Shown: piece by piece, positions 35,868 through 48,628 of the stretch
Layout of the letters: each line of letters begins with the position of its first letter
Numbering within the stretch: position 1 is the stretch's first letter
Assembly (NCBI RefSeq): GCF_002078875.1
Contig: NC_034414.1
Coordinates: 14,356,343-14,420,342, forward strand
Origin: Numida meleagris
Lineage: Eukaryota > Chordata > Aves > Galliformes > Numididae
DNA length: 64,000 nt
Direction of reading: 5' to 3'
The notes under the pieces: generated by a model
Database searches by the model: none
The model's input: only the letters and a program-made list of their open reading frames with translations
Told to the model about the DNA's origin: nothing
Translations under genes and position numbers: made by a program

Positions 35868-38800
35868 CAGCTGTGAAAACTACTAATCCAAATGAATCCA
35901 CATTCTCACTGAAAGTAATAATGTGGCTGCTTACAGGAATTATCCCCATTGCTTGTTTCTCTAAGATCCTTGGAGACTTGTGAAGTGGGTGGAGTGCACA
36001 GGACATGAAGCAAAAATATTGTGAGAAACCTGTCCAGAAAGTCTAATCTCCAAGGAGGACAATGGTTATTGTAGAGTCACGAGCTACTTGTTAACTGGAG
36101 GTTGCTAAAACAAATATTATTTTGAAGTGACAGCCAGCCAGAAACATGAAACTGTTAATATTTTTTATTCTCATTTTGGATTTGCTTTTCTGCACTGTGT
36201 TTTTGGGGTCTAGGAGTAAAATGACTACGTGACTGTCAGAGCAGGCGCTATCTCAGGCATTTGAAGGAAGAATGAGTTCTCCAATATGCTCTTGTTACAG
36301 AATCAAATTGAGAAGAACTTTAACTTTAGGTTTCAAATAAATACTTGTTGTGCTTCATCATGTGGAAAAGCAACAGCAAGCTCAAAAATAAAGGGAGAAT
36401 CAAGGCACAAGTGGCTTTTACAAGGCACTAGCTAGTGTACTTGGACAATAAACATTTTTGATGTCTTGCATAACAATAGAAGGTGGGAACACTAATAGGA
36501 AGAATTAGTGTGCACAACGTATGGTTACGCTGCAGGTTTTAAACTGTGTAATTCACTGAGGTTAAATACAACAATTCTGTAAAGATTAACCATATTAGCA
36601 AGAGTATCAGCAGTTGTACTAGCTAGGATAATATTGGTTTTAGTCCATGCATCAAAGCTGCGCACTTAGAGCTGAGAAAAGATTTCTCTTGTGATACATA
36701 GTTGGCAATTAGCTGTGTTCTGAGAGATTTATGGAGCCTTCTGAATCACTCTGGTGTTGTACATCGTCAGAAATTGAATATTGGGCTTGCTAGGCTATGG
36801 TTTTGTATTATGCATGGTGCTGTGATGCGGCGGTAGATATCCAGAATGTATTTACTTAATGGCACAGTAAAGGTTAGTCTCTTCTACTTGCAGTCTTCTT
36901 ACAACTTACAGGAAGTTGAAATACTTGATAAAAATCTAGTCTTTACAGAGGGACTAAAATTAAAACTATCTTTTAAAATGCTCATAGTGCTTATTTCTAA
37001 TGCCTGTTTCTTTTTACAGAAGTACTAAATGTGTTAGTGATTCTCTTTTAAGCTTAAAAAAACAGTGGAAGATACCAGTGGAATGCTTTTGCTACTGTTT
37101 TTGAGGTCTGTGTTTTGTGTGTTTGCACATCTGTGATATCTGTGCAGAAAGGTGAAGAAATTGATCTGTCTTCCTTAAGTTTTTTGGACTAAAATGAATA
37201 GTGTCCAACTTATTTTTTTCATGGATTCAGTTATCTTGTTAGAATGCTTCATCCTTGCATTCATTTAGAGGCCCTGACTTACAGCATCTGGTTCCTAAGT
37301 ATGCTGAAGTCATTCTATTGTATTTACTGTTCCCTATTGTTGAAATGTCACCTTTGAGACTTTGACTGTTATTACATGTATGTTATCATTTTCAGTCGTT
37401 GTAATGATTAATGCAATGATAATGACAGAAAGACAAATTGTTTTTTGGGAGTTAAGATTTAAAATATTACAGAATTAGAAATATCCCAGGATGTTAATAT
37501 TGAATCACTGTGGCATGCTTCTCTTTATTATTAGTTGTTGAGAGTTGAAAATACATCAGCTTTTTCTTTCCTGCCACAGAGAGAAGAGAGAATTAAGAGC
37601 CTATAACATGTTTAAGAATAAAATATAAATTTGGAAACAGGGTCACCTGGTTATGCACGCAAGTTGTGGTACTGTTCTGCCATGCTTCTTCTCATCTGTG
37701 GTTGCTTGCTTTTCTGTTATAGTGCTTTTCCAAAAACGAATATCTACTTAGATTGAGGATGTGTTTGCAGAGATGCCAGATGGTACGTTGACCTTTGTCT
37801 TCTCCACTTGAATCTGTAGCACTTCCCGAACAGTTTAAATACTTAAAATTCGCATTCTCCTCCTGAGTATTCAGAGCTGAAGCTTTATAATAAACTTTTG
37901 TCAGAATTTGAAGGGTTGATTTCAGTCTACAGTCATTTTCTGTGGTTTTCTTTTTTATTATAATTCTAATGTTTAAGCAGAGTTTGCTATTTACAATTCT
38001 TCACTAAGAAATGCTTTAGCATCTGGAAACATAGAACAAAAAGGTTATGGATTGAAGGTGCTTTTCTTAGATGTAATTGCTACTTAGAATTGTTTAAAGA
38101 GTAATGTAGATATCCTCCCTTTCAAAAGGGGAGGATCCTTGATGGAATGTTGGTTTTGGTTTCAGTAGGTGCATATTTTATTTTTTGTGTTTTTTTGTGT
38201 GTGTGCAAGGAAGATCTAAGCATGTGATCTAATTATACATTGTAATTTTAAAGCTTTGTGGTTGGTATGTGCTAGGTTACTAATCCCGCCTGTCTTTTAT
38301 GTACTATTAATGGAGGAGAAGTTTTGTTCAGGAGACATAAATAGTATGTAAGTAGATGAAGAAAATGTGATTCTGCTGGGTACTGCAAAGAGTAATATGT
38401 AACAAAGCAAGCTCAAACTGCTGAGTTGGATGTTACCTCCGATTTGCTGGTATCAGGCTGGGAATAAATCAGGTTTGTGTAGTGGTAGGAAATGATGTTT
38501 TTATATTCCACAGAACTGGACTTCTGGAAATCTGCTGTTCTTCCGTGGCTTCGTCCTTCAGGTGGTTTTAAATCTTGCAAAACCATTGTGTACACTAACG
38601 TATGTATGGGTTTTATGAGAATTTGGGTAGGATTAGCTAACTTGGTTCAGAATATAACTATTAACTATGAGCGTCCAAAATCCATTTTATACTGCAGCCC
38701 TTTGCAGTGAGATCTCTTTTTCTTCAAAATACAATAGAACTTGTTTAGGTATTGTATTCTCCAAAGTCTCTTGGGAAGATAAAGTGCTTTATCTTGCAAT

Positions 38801-41800
38801 TAAGATCTTTGGAGGAATGACCTCATCATATACCAAGGGAGCAAATGAGGCTATAGCAGTATCTCTTCTGAATCTTTATTACGGAAGGCTGCACAGATCT
38901 TACAAATGCTGTGTCTCCTTCATCCTTTTTCTTCTAGCAAGTCTAAATTTACCAAAACAAGTCAGTGAAGAAGTTGCTGATAAATTTTTTGGATGATTTT
39001 GAGTTCAGCTCACAAATAGGAGAGAAAAGGGAGGTGGGGGGGCAGGGGGAAATTCTAAAAACTAGAGCGAGTTCTTCCTCTGATACAAACAAGTTGCTGC
39101 CACAGTGTAACCTCCATGATAGTCTTCAGTGGGATACATTTTGTCAAAGGAAAAGTTACATTACCTGGCTACTTTTGGCATGGCTACTTCAAAGAAGGGG
39201 ATGCAGTTTTCACAAGGGAGAACTACTGCTTTTCTATTGCACCAGTTTCTTCTGTCAGTAAGTTCACCAAGGACATAGGTGTTTTTTCTCACAATACAGT
39301 GCAATATTAAAGAGCACAGCTGATGTATGCATGAACTATAAGCCTTTCTAAAGACTTATCTTTAAAAAGAAGTTGGTTTTTTATGTTTATCTTGGTTACA
39401 TTATAGTTGTGGGCATTCTCAGTGTTTTAGGTGCTACAGTAATTTGTGTTCTTAAGTTGAAGTGACTGTACATACCCACAGTAGCCTCTGGCTGCTTTGG
39501 TTCTCATTACTGTACCTGTGATGGAGATAATTTTTGCCCAGTTTCTGACAGGCAAATACTCATTTCTTTTGTGTGCATCGCTGTAGTAGCTTCTTTGTAG
39601 CTTGATATTACAAGAACAAAAGAAAGCTAGGGACCTTAGTGAGAATGTTAGGGAGGGATTAACAGAGCCTTGTAGCTATGGAGTTAAGCTGGGCTTCTGT
39701 TTTCACTGCCAGTGACATCTTGATTTATGCATACTGGGGATGTTTTTAAACACAAAAGCAATAGGAAATAAGACAGACTGCTTGTGTTTCCTGCGGGGCT
39801 GCTTGGCTTTGCCTTCCGGTTAGACAGCATTTGGAGCATCATCTTGTCATTCCTTCCACTAAGTTTTGTTTATTTGCTTTGCCAGTTACAAGCTCAGACC
39901 TCTATGTCTCTCTCCTCCCATTTCCCAAATTTTCCTTGAAGATGTATGTTGGGAATGTGCATACAAAAAAAAATCTGCTCGCATCCTGTTTTCAAACTGT
40001 TATTTCATTCAGCCTTGCACTCCTGAGAATGTGGTTTGAAGGATGTCTTGTGCTTGGATCTGACTGAATGCTAACGAGGTGTGTACTTTATTAAATAGCA
40101 TAAGAGTTTAGCAGCCAGCAAGATAACTTTAATTTATGAATGTGTAGCACTTAGAAGTATCCAGTCATAATGCAAATATTACATTGCCTAAATTGTTTGT
40201 CTTGTATCCCTTTCTCTTCTCGGGATATATGTTAAGAAAGAAAGTAGGCTGATAGTGCTTTGCATATTCAAGCTGTCACTGTGAAACACAGTAACCATCA
40301 ATGAATTTGTGCAAATATAAAACCTAGCAGCAACCTGGAACAGAAATATAAATTTCTCTATTCTTCCTGTTGTTGGTTATTTCAGTTGTGCATATTGCCA
40401 AGGTAAGCTGGCCTGTAAAGCTGAGAAGAGTTAGCCATGCTGTCAGTGTAACTAGTGTGAAAACAAGCATTCTTACATTACCAAGCACTTCTGAGTGGTC
40501 TATTGCTGATAGGTGACATTGTTTGTGATTCTAATAGTGTAACAGCCTATTGTTGACATTCTGAAATATTTTAGTATTTCAACATTTGTTGACTAAAAAT
40601 ACGTTCATATATTTTTGATTATGGATTTGATACAAAAGCAGAATGACTGATAGTAATGAAGTAGTACAGAAGGATTTTTCACACTGTATCAAAGGAGTTC
40701 TACTAGGAAGATGACTGGAATTAACCCCTAGCCTTGTCTCAGTGATCTTTGGTATTAAATAGCTAATACAAGCTACTGATTAGGATCTTCCTACTCAGAG
40801 AAGTACATTTTCATCTCCTTTTATAGACTACTGTAAAACAACCTGTTAACTTTTTGTTACCATATTGATAAAAAGTGCTTTAATCTATGTAAAAAGCATG
40901 CGAGCATGGAAGCTTTCCTGATCCTTTGAAGTGTTTTTTTTTTGCTACTGCTAAAGGGAGTTTTCCTATAATGCAGTAGTATGGAAGTATGGATTTCACC
41001 ATCTGACCTTTTTGTGGTGTTTGTCACTCATTTTCATTACTGTACCTAGAATTTGTACTGCATACCTGAGAAGCTGTAGTCTCGTCTTTTTAAGATAGTC
41101 TGAAATTTAGGTGATTTTTTCTTTGGTGTTTGAGGTTGAATATACTGAAATCAATTTCAAATTTATAATGCTGTGTAGTTTTTTTGTTTATTTTCCTTAA
41201 TTGTTTTTCCTGTTTATCCCATTGAGACTATTTTTCACCCTTACTTAGGAGAAGTGGTGCTAATATTTGTCACATAATGAATAAATCTGCTTTGGAAAGT
41301 TCCTCTCCCTAATTCCATCTTTAAAGTCTTTGTTATGGTTCTAATTAGTAGACATTAGCATATGTATCAAAATGCAGAATGTTCAAGTACTTATTTGGAA
41401 AATTAAATGCTAGGTTTAGCTAATCATTCTGTATCATTTGGATTTATATTGAACAAAAACATTAGCACACTGAATTATGAGAACTATAAAATCATGGCAC
41501 AAAATCAACAGCAATAAAAGCCCATCTTATGCATGGCTCTTGTAGCATCCATGCTGCTCTTTGTGACTAAGACTGGTGAAGGTAGCTGGAATTAACAGCA
41601 TGGATTTGGAAATATAAAAGCATTGAAATGTTCCTAGGGTATTGAGAAGGAGGAGACAGTAGATGCACCTCTTGTGGTAAAACAAATACCCCTTTACTTT
41701 AGTTTTGATGATGTGCCACCCAACAGATGTGTTGGTACAGTCTGTAATACCTATTGGTGTCAGTAGGCATCAGCAGTGGTGAGCTCTGGCAGTGCTGGGA

Positions 41801-44689
41801 ACTGCCCCTGATTGCTGCTGCTGTGGTGCTGGAGGAAGTGTTTAAAGGAAGAAAAGTGCCTTTGCTTCTGATCATACAGTACAATCAGGTGACAGCCACC
41901 CTGCTGACCCTGCTCTGGTAAATAGAAAAGTACTGGAACAATTGCAGAAGTAAAAGCAGTTTTCAGTTACCATTCCCAGATACATTTAATTGCTGCAAAT
42001 CTCATGAGAGTTTGGGATGATGGGTTGTATATATGTTTTTTTCTTAGGAAGTGCTAATTGGACTGACAGGATTTAACAGATGCTGTACCACACTTTCCAT
42101 AAATGTATTTTTTTTAGCTGAGATCTAGCCATTCTAATCTGATTGTAATTGTTGGAGCAGTAGTTTGTATGTCAACTTACTTTCATTGAAAATGGACTAG
42201 ATCTCTTTTACATCTAAGTGGCTTTGCTACAACAGTAAAGTGAATGCATTTTAGACACTACTTTTTGTTCTGTTACTCTCCATAGTAATAGTCAACAAAA
42301 AGCTAACTTGTGTGTTTCTCTTGCTGTTTTTTCTGCTGATGTAACATTTCCCAGCTGGGATACAATATATCTTGAGCACAGGAATGGATTCCCTTTGTGG
42401 CTACTGAAATGTAATCTTTTGGTAAAGGACCAATTTCAATAAACAAAGCATCTAGCCTGATGCCTAATGCAGCTTTTACCCATGAAATTCTGCTCGCTGA
42501 ATATGTGGCTGTAGAAGAGCAGTGTCCTCCCTCTCTGTGCCACAGATGGCAAATTGGTGCTGGTCAGGGAACAAAGAGAAGTTATCAAGCAGGATGTGTG
42601 TTGCTTGCTATCTATTGCCCCATGCTCCCAGCCAGACACTTTGTGATGCGAAAATCCAGCATACAACTTAAAAATCAAAACAACACTTTGCTAATATAAA
42701 ATGACATGAAGTTCTCAACTAAAATCAATTATACCATAAGGTTCTAAATTCACTTCCATTGCCAGCTATACTTTGTTTTGTGTGACTCACTGAAGATGAC
42801 TATAATTTTCTTCAACCTGAAGTTACCTAGCTGCTTTTCAGAGTGTATTCACCCTTCTGACAGACCAACTCTGTTCTCTCTTAAATCTTCTGGCTTTGTT
42901 TGCTTTTTACAGGACCATTTGTAATCATAGGGTGTAATAGGCAAGTGTATCGATACACTTGCTACAGGACCAAGAATGCTGCGCTCAGCCTGAATGCTTC
43001 AGAGGTCCCTGGTGTATTGTGAAATGCAGCCACTAGGTTTATCAGGACCAGCTGTTCTTGTTCTGTGGACAGATCCATCTGGGCTGGAGGGAGGGAGCTG
43101 GTGGCTTTTTAGAGATTAACTGGTGACAGTTTTGCCTGAGAAGTGTACCAAGTTTTAGCAGAGCTATTGTAACAGAACTATGAGGTGAAAAGGGACAGGT
43201 GAGGAAAACCTGAGCCCTACTGATCTTTGTGTCAGAAGAAGCCTTCAGGATTTGGTTATCTGCATGTGGGTCTAATTGCAGCCTTGATTAGAGGAGTGCC
43301 TAATGCTTCCTACTTGCTGTGAAGATCTGGCTGAGCTGTTTCAGACATTTAGACTTGCAAGGGCTAGATGAGGAGTCAGAGCAGCTGTGTCCTTATGCAG
43401 GCAAGAGAGAGCTGTCTAGTTTATTGGATTACCTCTTGTCAGATCATGGTCATGCATGCTTTTTAAATCCCTCAGGGCACAGAGGGAGTGCCGTAGAAGG
43501 GACGGCTTATTTTAGGTAAACTGATTAAGACCACAGCCCACTTCTACTTTGCCTTTTCTGCTGAGAAATGTTGGAATGTTTCATGAGAGAGTAGTGTGAA
43601 ATGTTCATGTTGAGTTTTTTGTGGATAGAAGCTGTGTGGCAAGTATGAGCTGGACAGAGGGTCTGCAGCAGCTTCGTTAATTTCTTCACCTTTTGTTTAA
43701 CTTCAGGAAGTGGTGGATGAGTGGATTTCTCTCCCTCAAAGAGGAAGGTTTCCTCGCTTTTACAGCTTAGACCCTCCTGATGCAGCACTGGCTGGTCTGG
43801 GAAGTGTGGGAATAATAGACGTGTTGGGATTGTAAGTTAAATTTAGTGGCCGTTCAGGAAAAACATCCTCTCCGGAGGAAAACATGCAATGTTTGAATGG
43901 CTCAGTAGTTCTGAGACAACTCTGTGCTGCAAATAAAAACCTGTCCTCTGCATATACTGTAATAGAGATAGCTTTACGTCTAGAGTTTGGCAACTGATAC
44001 CACTGAGTTCTTAATCGTAAGAGCAAACGGGTACATGCTTGGAAATGTTTTTAAGTAGTGCTTTTCACTCCCTCAGAACACAGTTGTGTGTGTAAAGATT
44101 GATTTTTAGACTGTGGTACCACTGGGATAGAGGAGGATAACATTTTTCTACATTAGCTCTGTCACTATCAGAATAGTGCTGCTTGGTCAGATTATCATCT
44201 TACTCAGATTATCATCTTTCAGAGGCTATGATAACGAATCATAATTTGTAAAAGATAAGAATAAATTCACTATGATAGTGAATACTCCCAGATGTAAGCA
44301 TAAAACTGTAGAGTTTCAGAAGCTGCTTGAGATCAGTTTATAGAAGGTTACTAGTGAGGAGACTGGTAGCACTTAGATGATAATTTCATTAAACAAAGAA
44401 TTCATTAACAACTTAGTTTGAACAACTGATCTACGTGGATTTAAGTTCTTTAAAAGTGCCATATTCAACTATCTCACCTGTTTTCTAGAATGAAGGCTTT
44501 AAAAGGTCCTCTAGCTTAATTGTAAACTTTGAGGGCTTTTTCCTTCCTCCTTGCTGTGCTGTGCTCTACCCAGTGCAATTGGGAACGTTTTATAATGGTA
44601 ATGAACTTGGCAAGGGAAGAGCCCTTTGCCTGCTGCCAGAGTAAAGCAAACAAACAAATCATGAAAACAAAAGTGGATCCCTCCCAGTC

Positions 44690-44900
44690 CCCTTCACGGG
44701 TTTCACGGAGTGGCTGGCACCACTGACCATACTGGTGGAAGGGTGGAATGTCCTGCCGTGCATTCCACGCAGATGGCCTGGAACCCAGCCACCCCAGCAA
44801 AGCAGAAAATACCATGTCCTCAGCCATGCCGCTTGTGATTTAATTGGAAGCGGAGCTGACTTAAAAAGAAGCGCATTATTAATTAGCACTGTTTTTCTGT
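44690..44900. promoter_or_regulatory. Candidate intronic enhancer
   Basis: This is a GC-richer island in AT-rich intron. GGAATG (44745-44750) and CATTCC (44761-44766) form an inverted pair of TEAD-type motifs. About 100 bp further on, TTTAATTGG and TTAATTAGCA are homeodomain-type sites. The density and local composition suggest a conserved non-coding element, but no alignment was possible. Confidence 0.3.
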
Positions 44901-45528
44901 GTTTCCAAAAATTACACAACAGTTCTGCTCTCCTGACTATTGGCTCTGACCTTTAGTTTGCTCAGGAGAAGCTGAATTTCTCTGCCAGACAAATTTTAGC
45001 AGAACTTCATCTTAAAGACAGTGTCTTTTCTTGTTGGGGCACCTTGCTTCTCAAAGTCTTAGTATCTCCATCTGAACTAAGCAGAGGCATCACCTAAAGA
45101 ATAGTTTTTCCAGTAGTCACCTGTTCTGCTTCTCACCAATATATTGGCTTGCTTTCAAGGATGGTGGAATGGTGCTTCTTGTGTAGTAAATACCTGTGCT
45201 GCTCCTGGGGCGCATTAGAGACAGCTAACTGTGCTTCCAAATTGGTTTGTATTTATAGCTGTGATGATCGATACTAACTCCTGATAAAATACTCAGATCC
45301 CAGTTTGGAGTTTCTCACTGCGATTTTCTGAAGAAAGTTGTATTCACTTCTTAGTTAAGATTGACTGCAGAAGAAATGTGCTGATTCTTGCAGGACCATT
45401 TGAGTATATCTTGCTTATAGCTGTCTATACCACTGTGTACAATAACAGCTTTGTGTCATTAATCAAATCTGCAGGTAGCTTGAGAGAGGAATGGCTCCTT
45501 TCAGATAGCCTGTGTATTGTTTGAGTCA

Positions 45529-45696
45529 CCATTAAGGAAGCAAAACACTGTAACCTTAATTGAAGGATGCAATAATGGTGCTTTGTAGTTATTTAGCAGG
45601 CAAAATCTGACGCCATTAAGGAAGTAGAACACCCTGTCCTTAATTGAAGAGTACGCTAATGATGTTTTGTAGACATTTAATGGGCAAAGTCTTGAT
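45529..45696. repeat. 84-bp imperfect tandem duplication
   Basis: Copy 1 is 45529-45612 and copy 2 is 45613-45696. Both start CCATTAAGGAAG and share CCTTAATTGAAG, a TAATG(G/A)TG(C/T)TTTGTAG block and GGCAAA(A/G)TCT at matching offsets. Copies differ at scattered positions, so the duplication is not recent. Confidence 0.9.
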
Positions 45697-45914
45697 TAGT
45701 GTCATGTATTGTTTTAAAATCTGGAGAAGGAATTAAGTAATGTTTATGTAATTAAATAACTTCAGGAAGAATGTGAGGAAAACTACATCACCTAATTCTT
45801 CAGCGTTGTTGTTACGCTGTCAAGTGCTGGCTGGTAGTGTAATGTTTCCTGATATTCAGTAAGAAATGGTTCCTCACAGCTGACAGAAGTGTAAAGCTGG
45901 TCTATGGCTTACAT

Positions 45915-46643
45915 TAGAAACATAGAATAATTAAGACTTCCAGGGTCATCAAGTCTAACCATCAACCTGTCAACACCATGCCCACTGAGCTGTGCTCCTC
46001 AGTGCCACATCTACAGGTTTCTTGAACATCTTCAGGGACAGTACCACTTTGCTGCGCAGCCTGTTCCCAGTGTTTGACTATTCTTTCAGAGAAGAAATTC
46101 TTCCTAATATCCAAATGGAACCTGCCCTGGTTCAGCTTGAGGCCATTCCATCTCTACCTATTGCTAGTTCTCTGGAAGAAGAGACTGAACCCCACCTTGT
46201 TGCAGCCTTCCTTCAAGTATTTGTGAAGAGCAATAAGGTCTCCCCAAGCTTCCTCTTCTCCAGACTGAACAATCCCAGTTCCCTCAGCTGCTTCATATAA
46301 AGGGTCTGGAGCACAGATTTTGAGTGTTGTTGCCCTCCTTTGAACACTCTCCAGCACCTCAATGTCTCTTCTGTAGCAAGGGGCCCAAAACTCAGCATGG
46401 TGTTTCAGTTGCAGCTTCACCAGTGCTGAGCACAGGAGAATGAGCCCTAGTCCTGCTGGCTGTGTTATTTCTGATACAGGGCAGGATTTGGTCAGTGGCC
46501 TTCTTGGTCACTTGGGCATACTGCTGGTTCAAGTTCAGCTGGATCTTCTTCACTGCCAGCTCATTTTATGGCATGCGGGGATGGCCAGCTCCTGTGCATT
46601 TAAGATTTTCTTCTTGAGGAATGTCCAGCTTTTCTGGACCCAC
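45915..46643 (-). mobile_element. CR1 LINE fragment with reverse-transcriptase remnant
   Basis: Antisense CR1 of about 730 bp, starting at its 3' end (AACATAGAATAATT) and continuing through GCCTGTTCCCAGTGTTTGAC and TCCTAATATCC-type blocks. On the minus strand a decayed frame reads FWAPCYRRDIEVLESVQRRA and GEEEAWGDLIALHKYLKEGC, recognisable as the C-terminal part of the CR1 ORF2 product. Stops and frame changes mark it as dead. Near 46550-46560 the match jumps to a more upstream part of CR1, implying an internal deletion. Confidence 0.9.
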
Positions 46644-48375
46644 TAAGTGCTTAATGGCTGGGAAGACAATGCTGTTTAGAAAAGTAGGTTCTAGTAGTCT
46701 ATTTCCTTTAAATTATTTAAAGAATGCTATGCAGTTCTTTATATTAGAATAACAAAGTGTAAGTCAGTTTGTCTTGCCGGAAGTCGGTGGGAGTTTAAGG
46801 CCAGTGCTACCAAGACAGCCACAGAAAGCCTTGGGAAGCAGGGATACCCTCACTCATGCTACTGTGTGTATGTCCCAGGTGCAAGGATGCAGTGGGAAAG
46901 GTTCACCTCTCCAATATTTTTTGGCTTGCAGGATTGCATGGTGGCCTGATTCATTGATTTGCAGGGACTGTGCAGCTGTGGAACAATGGACTTGTAAGCT
47001 GGAGGAATGCCCTTTTGGTAAAGCAACTGTTGAATGTGTGACTTCTGTGGCCCTACCTGAGCTTGATCCAATTTTGAGTACCACAGCATGGATCTTTTGG
47101 AAATCTTGGCACTGAACTGGAGTGCTTTCAGGGGCACGTGTATGCAGTGCAATTGCCACTGCATTATTTTCGCAGTGGAAATGAAAATGCAAATAAGTAT
47201 CCAAAATCTGTATGTTAGACTTTTTATAAGACTTTAATATGGTGCCTTTTCCAGTATTTTAATTATCACCTGAAGCTCTTAAACTCATTTGATATTTTAC
47301 AAACCTAGAGACTCTTGCTTTTACATAAACATTTTAGTTGCACAAGTTTCATGCTGGTGTTGGCTATGGCTATGTTAGGCCTTTAATTTAACGTGAAATA
47401 TCCTTTCCTCAGTTTACCATTGTTTTGAGGTACAAACAAGGGGACAATTTACTTTCCATTGCCAGATTAACTTACACTTAGCTGTCTTCTGCAAAGCTCT
47501 TTTCATTTTTTCTTCTGTATGTTTCACAATGTCTGCTTTTCTAAAATATCCAAAAGGTGTTTACTAAAGCCAAATTAATGCTGGTTAATTATAAGGGAAA
47601 CTTATTACCTGGAGCCTTCTGTTCTAATATCACCTTCCTGCTAACTACAGTTAGAAGAAAAAAAAAAAATAGTCCCTTGAAAAGGGCAGCAGTATTAGCA
47701 AGTCGTGTAGCTTTTCCACTGCTCTCAGCATCCTGCTCAGTTTCCCAGAGGCAAACCTAAAAGTACGCAGTGCATTGTGTCACAAATTGCTGTGTCTTCA
47801 TTAGCCGGCGATCTTCCCTGGGATTTGTAGTTGTGCTGCACTGAATCTATCAAACAATGGATTTTAATAACCTTAGTTTAGCCATTCTTCCCAACAGTGT
47901 ATCAGTTTATTTCTGCCCAGGTTGCTTGGAGCAGCACCTGTGCACCTATGCCACCAAGCCTCTCTGGGACTAACCGTCAGAGTTCTTTGAGAAGGACCCA
48001 GTGGCATGGCACAGCAGCTGATGCTTCCAGCTGTGCTGGCACCCACTGGGCAGAGGAACTGCTGCCAGTGTGGGTCTGTCTGCCTGCTTCAGGCCACCAG
48101 CAGTAGGGTGTTTGATCACTTCAAGGGTATTCTCAAGGAGGAGAGATCTTTCAGTTTTTTCCATGGTGATGTAGCAAGCGTTCTCTGCTCTTTTTTAGAA
48201 CAGATAGACCTCTCATCTTTGCTTTTTAAGACTACAAGAAAAAGAACAATGCATAAAACCAAATGTAACCATACTTATATTTATTTACAACTCCTCTTCA
48301 TAGCTCTGTGACACTTTTGACTCTTATTCTCGCCTCCCTTTTATCTCTTTATTGTGTTGTTCACATCTCTTTAAA
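46644..48375 (+). other. MOB2: MOB2 intron 1 segment between two CR1 copies
   Basis: Between 46774 and 47204 open frames overlap on both strands (113 residues plus; 116 and 101 residues minus). None shows a family I recognise. The remainder is AT-rich intron with an A-run near 47657-47669. Confidence 0.55.
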
Positions 48376-48628
48376 CTGAAAGAGGGGAGATTTAAATTGG
48401 ATGTCAGAGGGAAGGTTTTCACTGAGAGGCTGATGAGGTGCTGGAACAATTTGCCCAGAGAGATTATGGTTTCTCCTTCCTTGGAAGTTTTCAAAGCCAG
48501 CTTTGATGCGGCCCTGGGCAACCTGACCTAGTACCTGATCTAGTGGTTGGCAGCCCTGCCTGTTGCGGAGGGATTGGAACTTGAAGATCCTTGAGGTTCC
48601 TTCCAAGCCATTCTATAATTTGATAATC
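48376..48628 (+). mobile_element. CR1 LINE 3'-end fragment
   Basis: GAGGGGAGATTTAAATTGGA, a GAGGTGCTGGAACAATTTGC block, TTGGAAGTTTTCAAAGCCAG, the CCCTGGGCAACCTGA block, and GGTTCCTTCCAAGCCATTCT followed by ATAATTTGATAAT match a CR1 3' end in sense orientation. Confidence 0.9.

Larger units (their letters stand above)
33986..45528 (+). other. MOB2: MOB2 intron 1, central part
   Basis: AT-rich intron with short, unconvincing open frames. Notable items are an A16 run at 35852-35867, a promoter- or LTR-like block at about 35336-35570, a 17-bp tandem repeat CAGATTATCATCTT(ACT) at 44188-44218, and a GC-richer segment at 44690-44900 with clustered transcription-factor-like motifs. No coding exon is recognised. 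Confidence 0.7.

Noticed and set aside
45992..46300. 102-residue plus-strand frame
   Set aside because: It is the antisense of a CR1 fragment.
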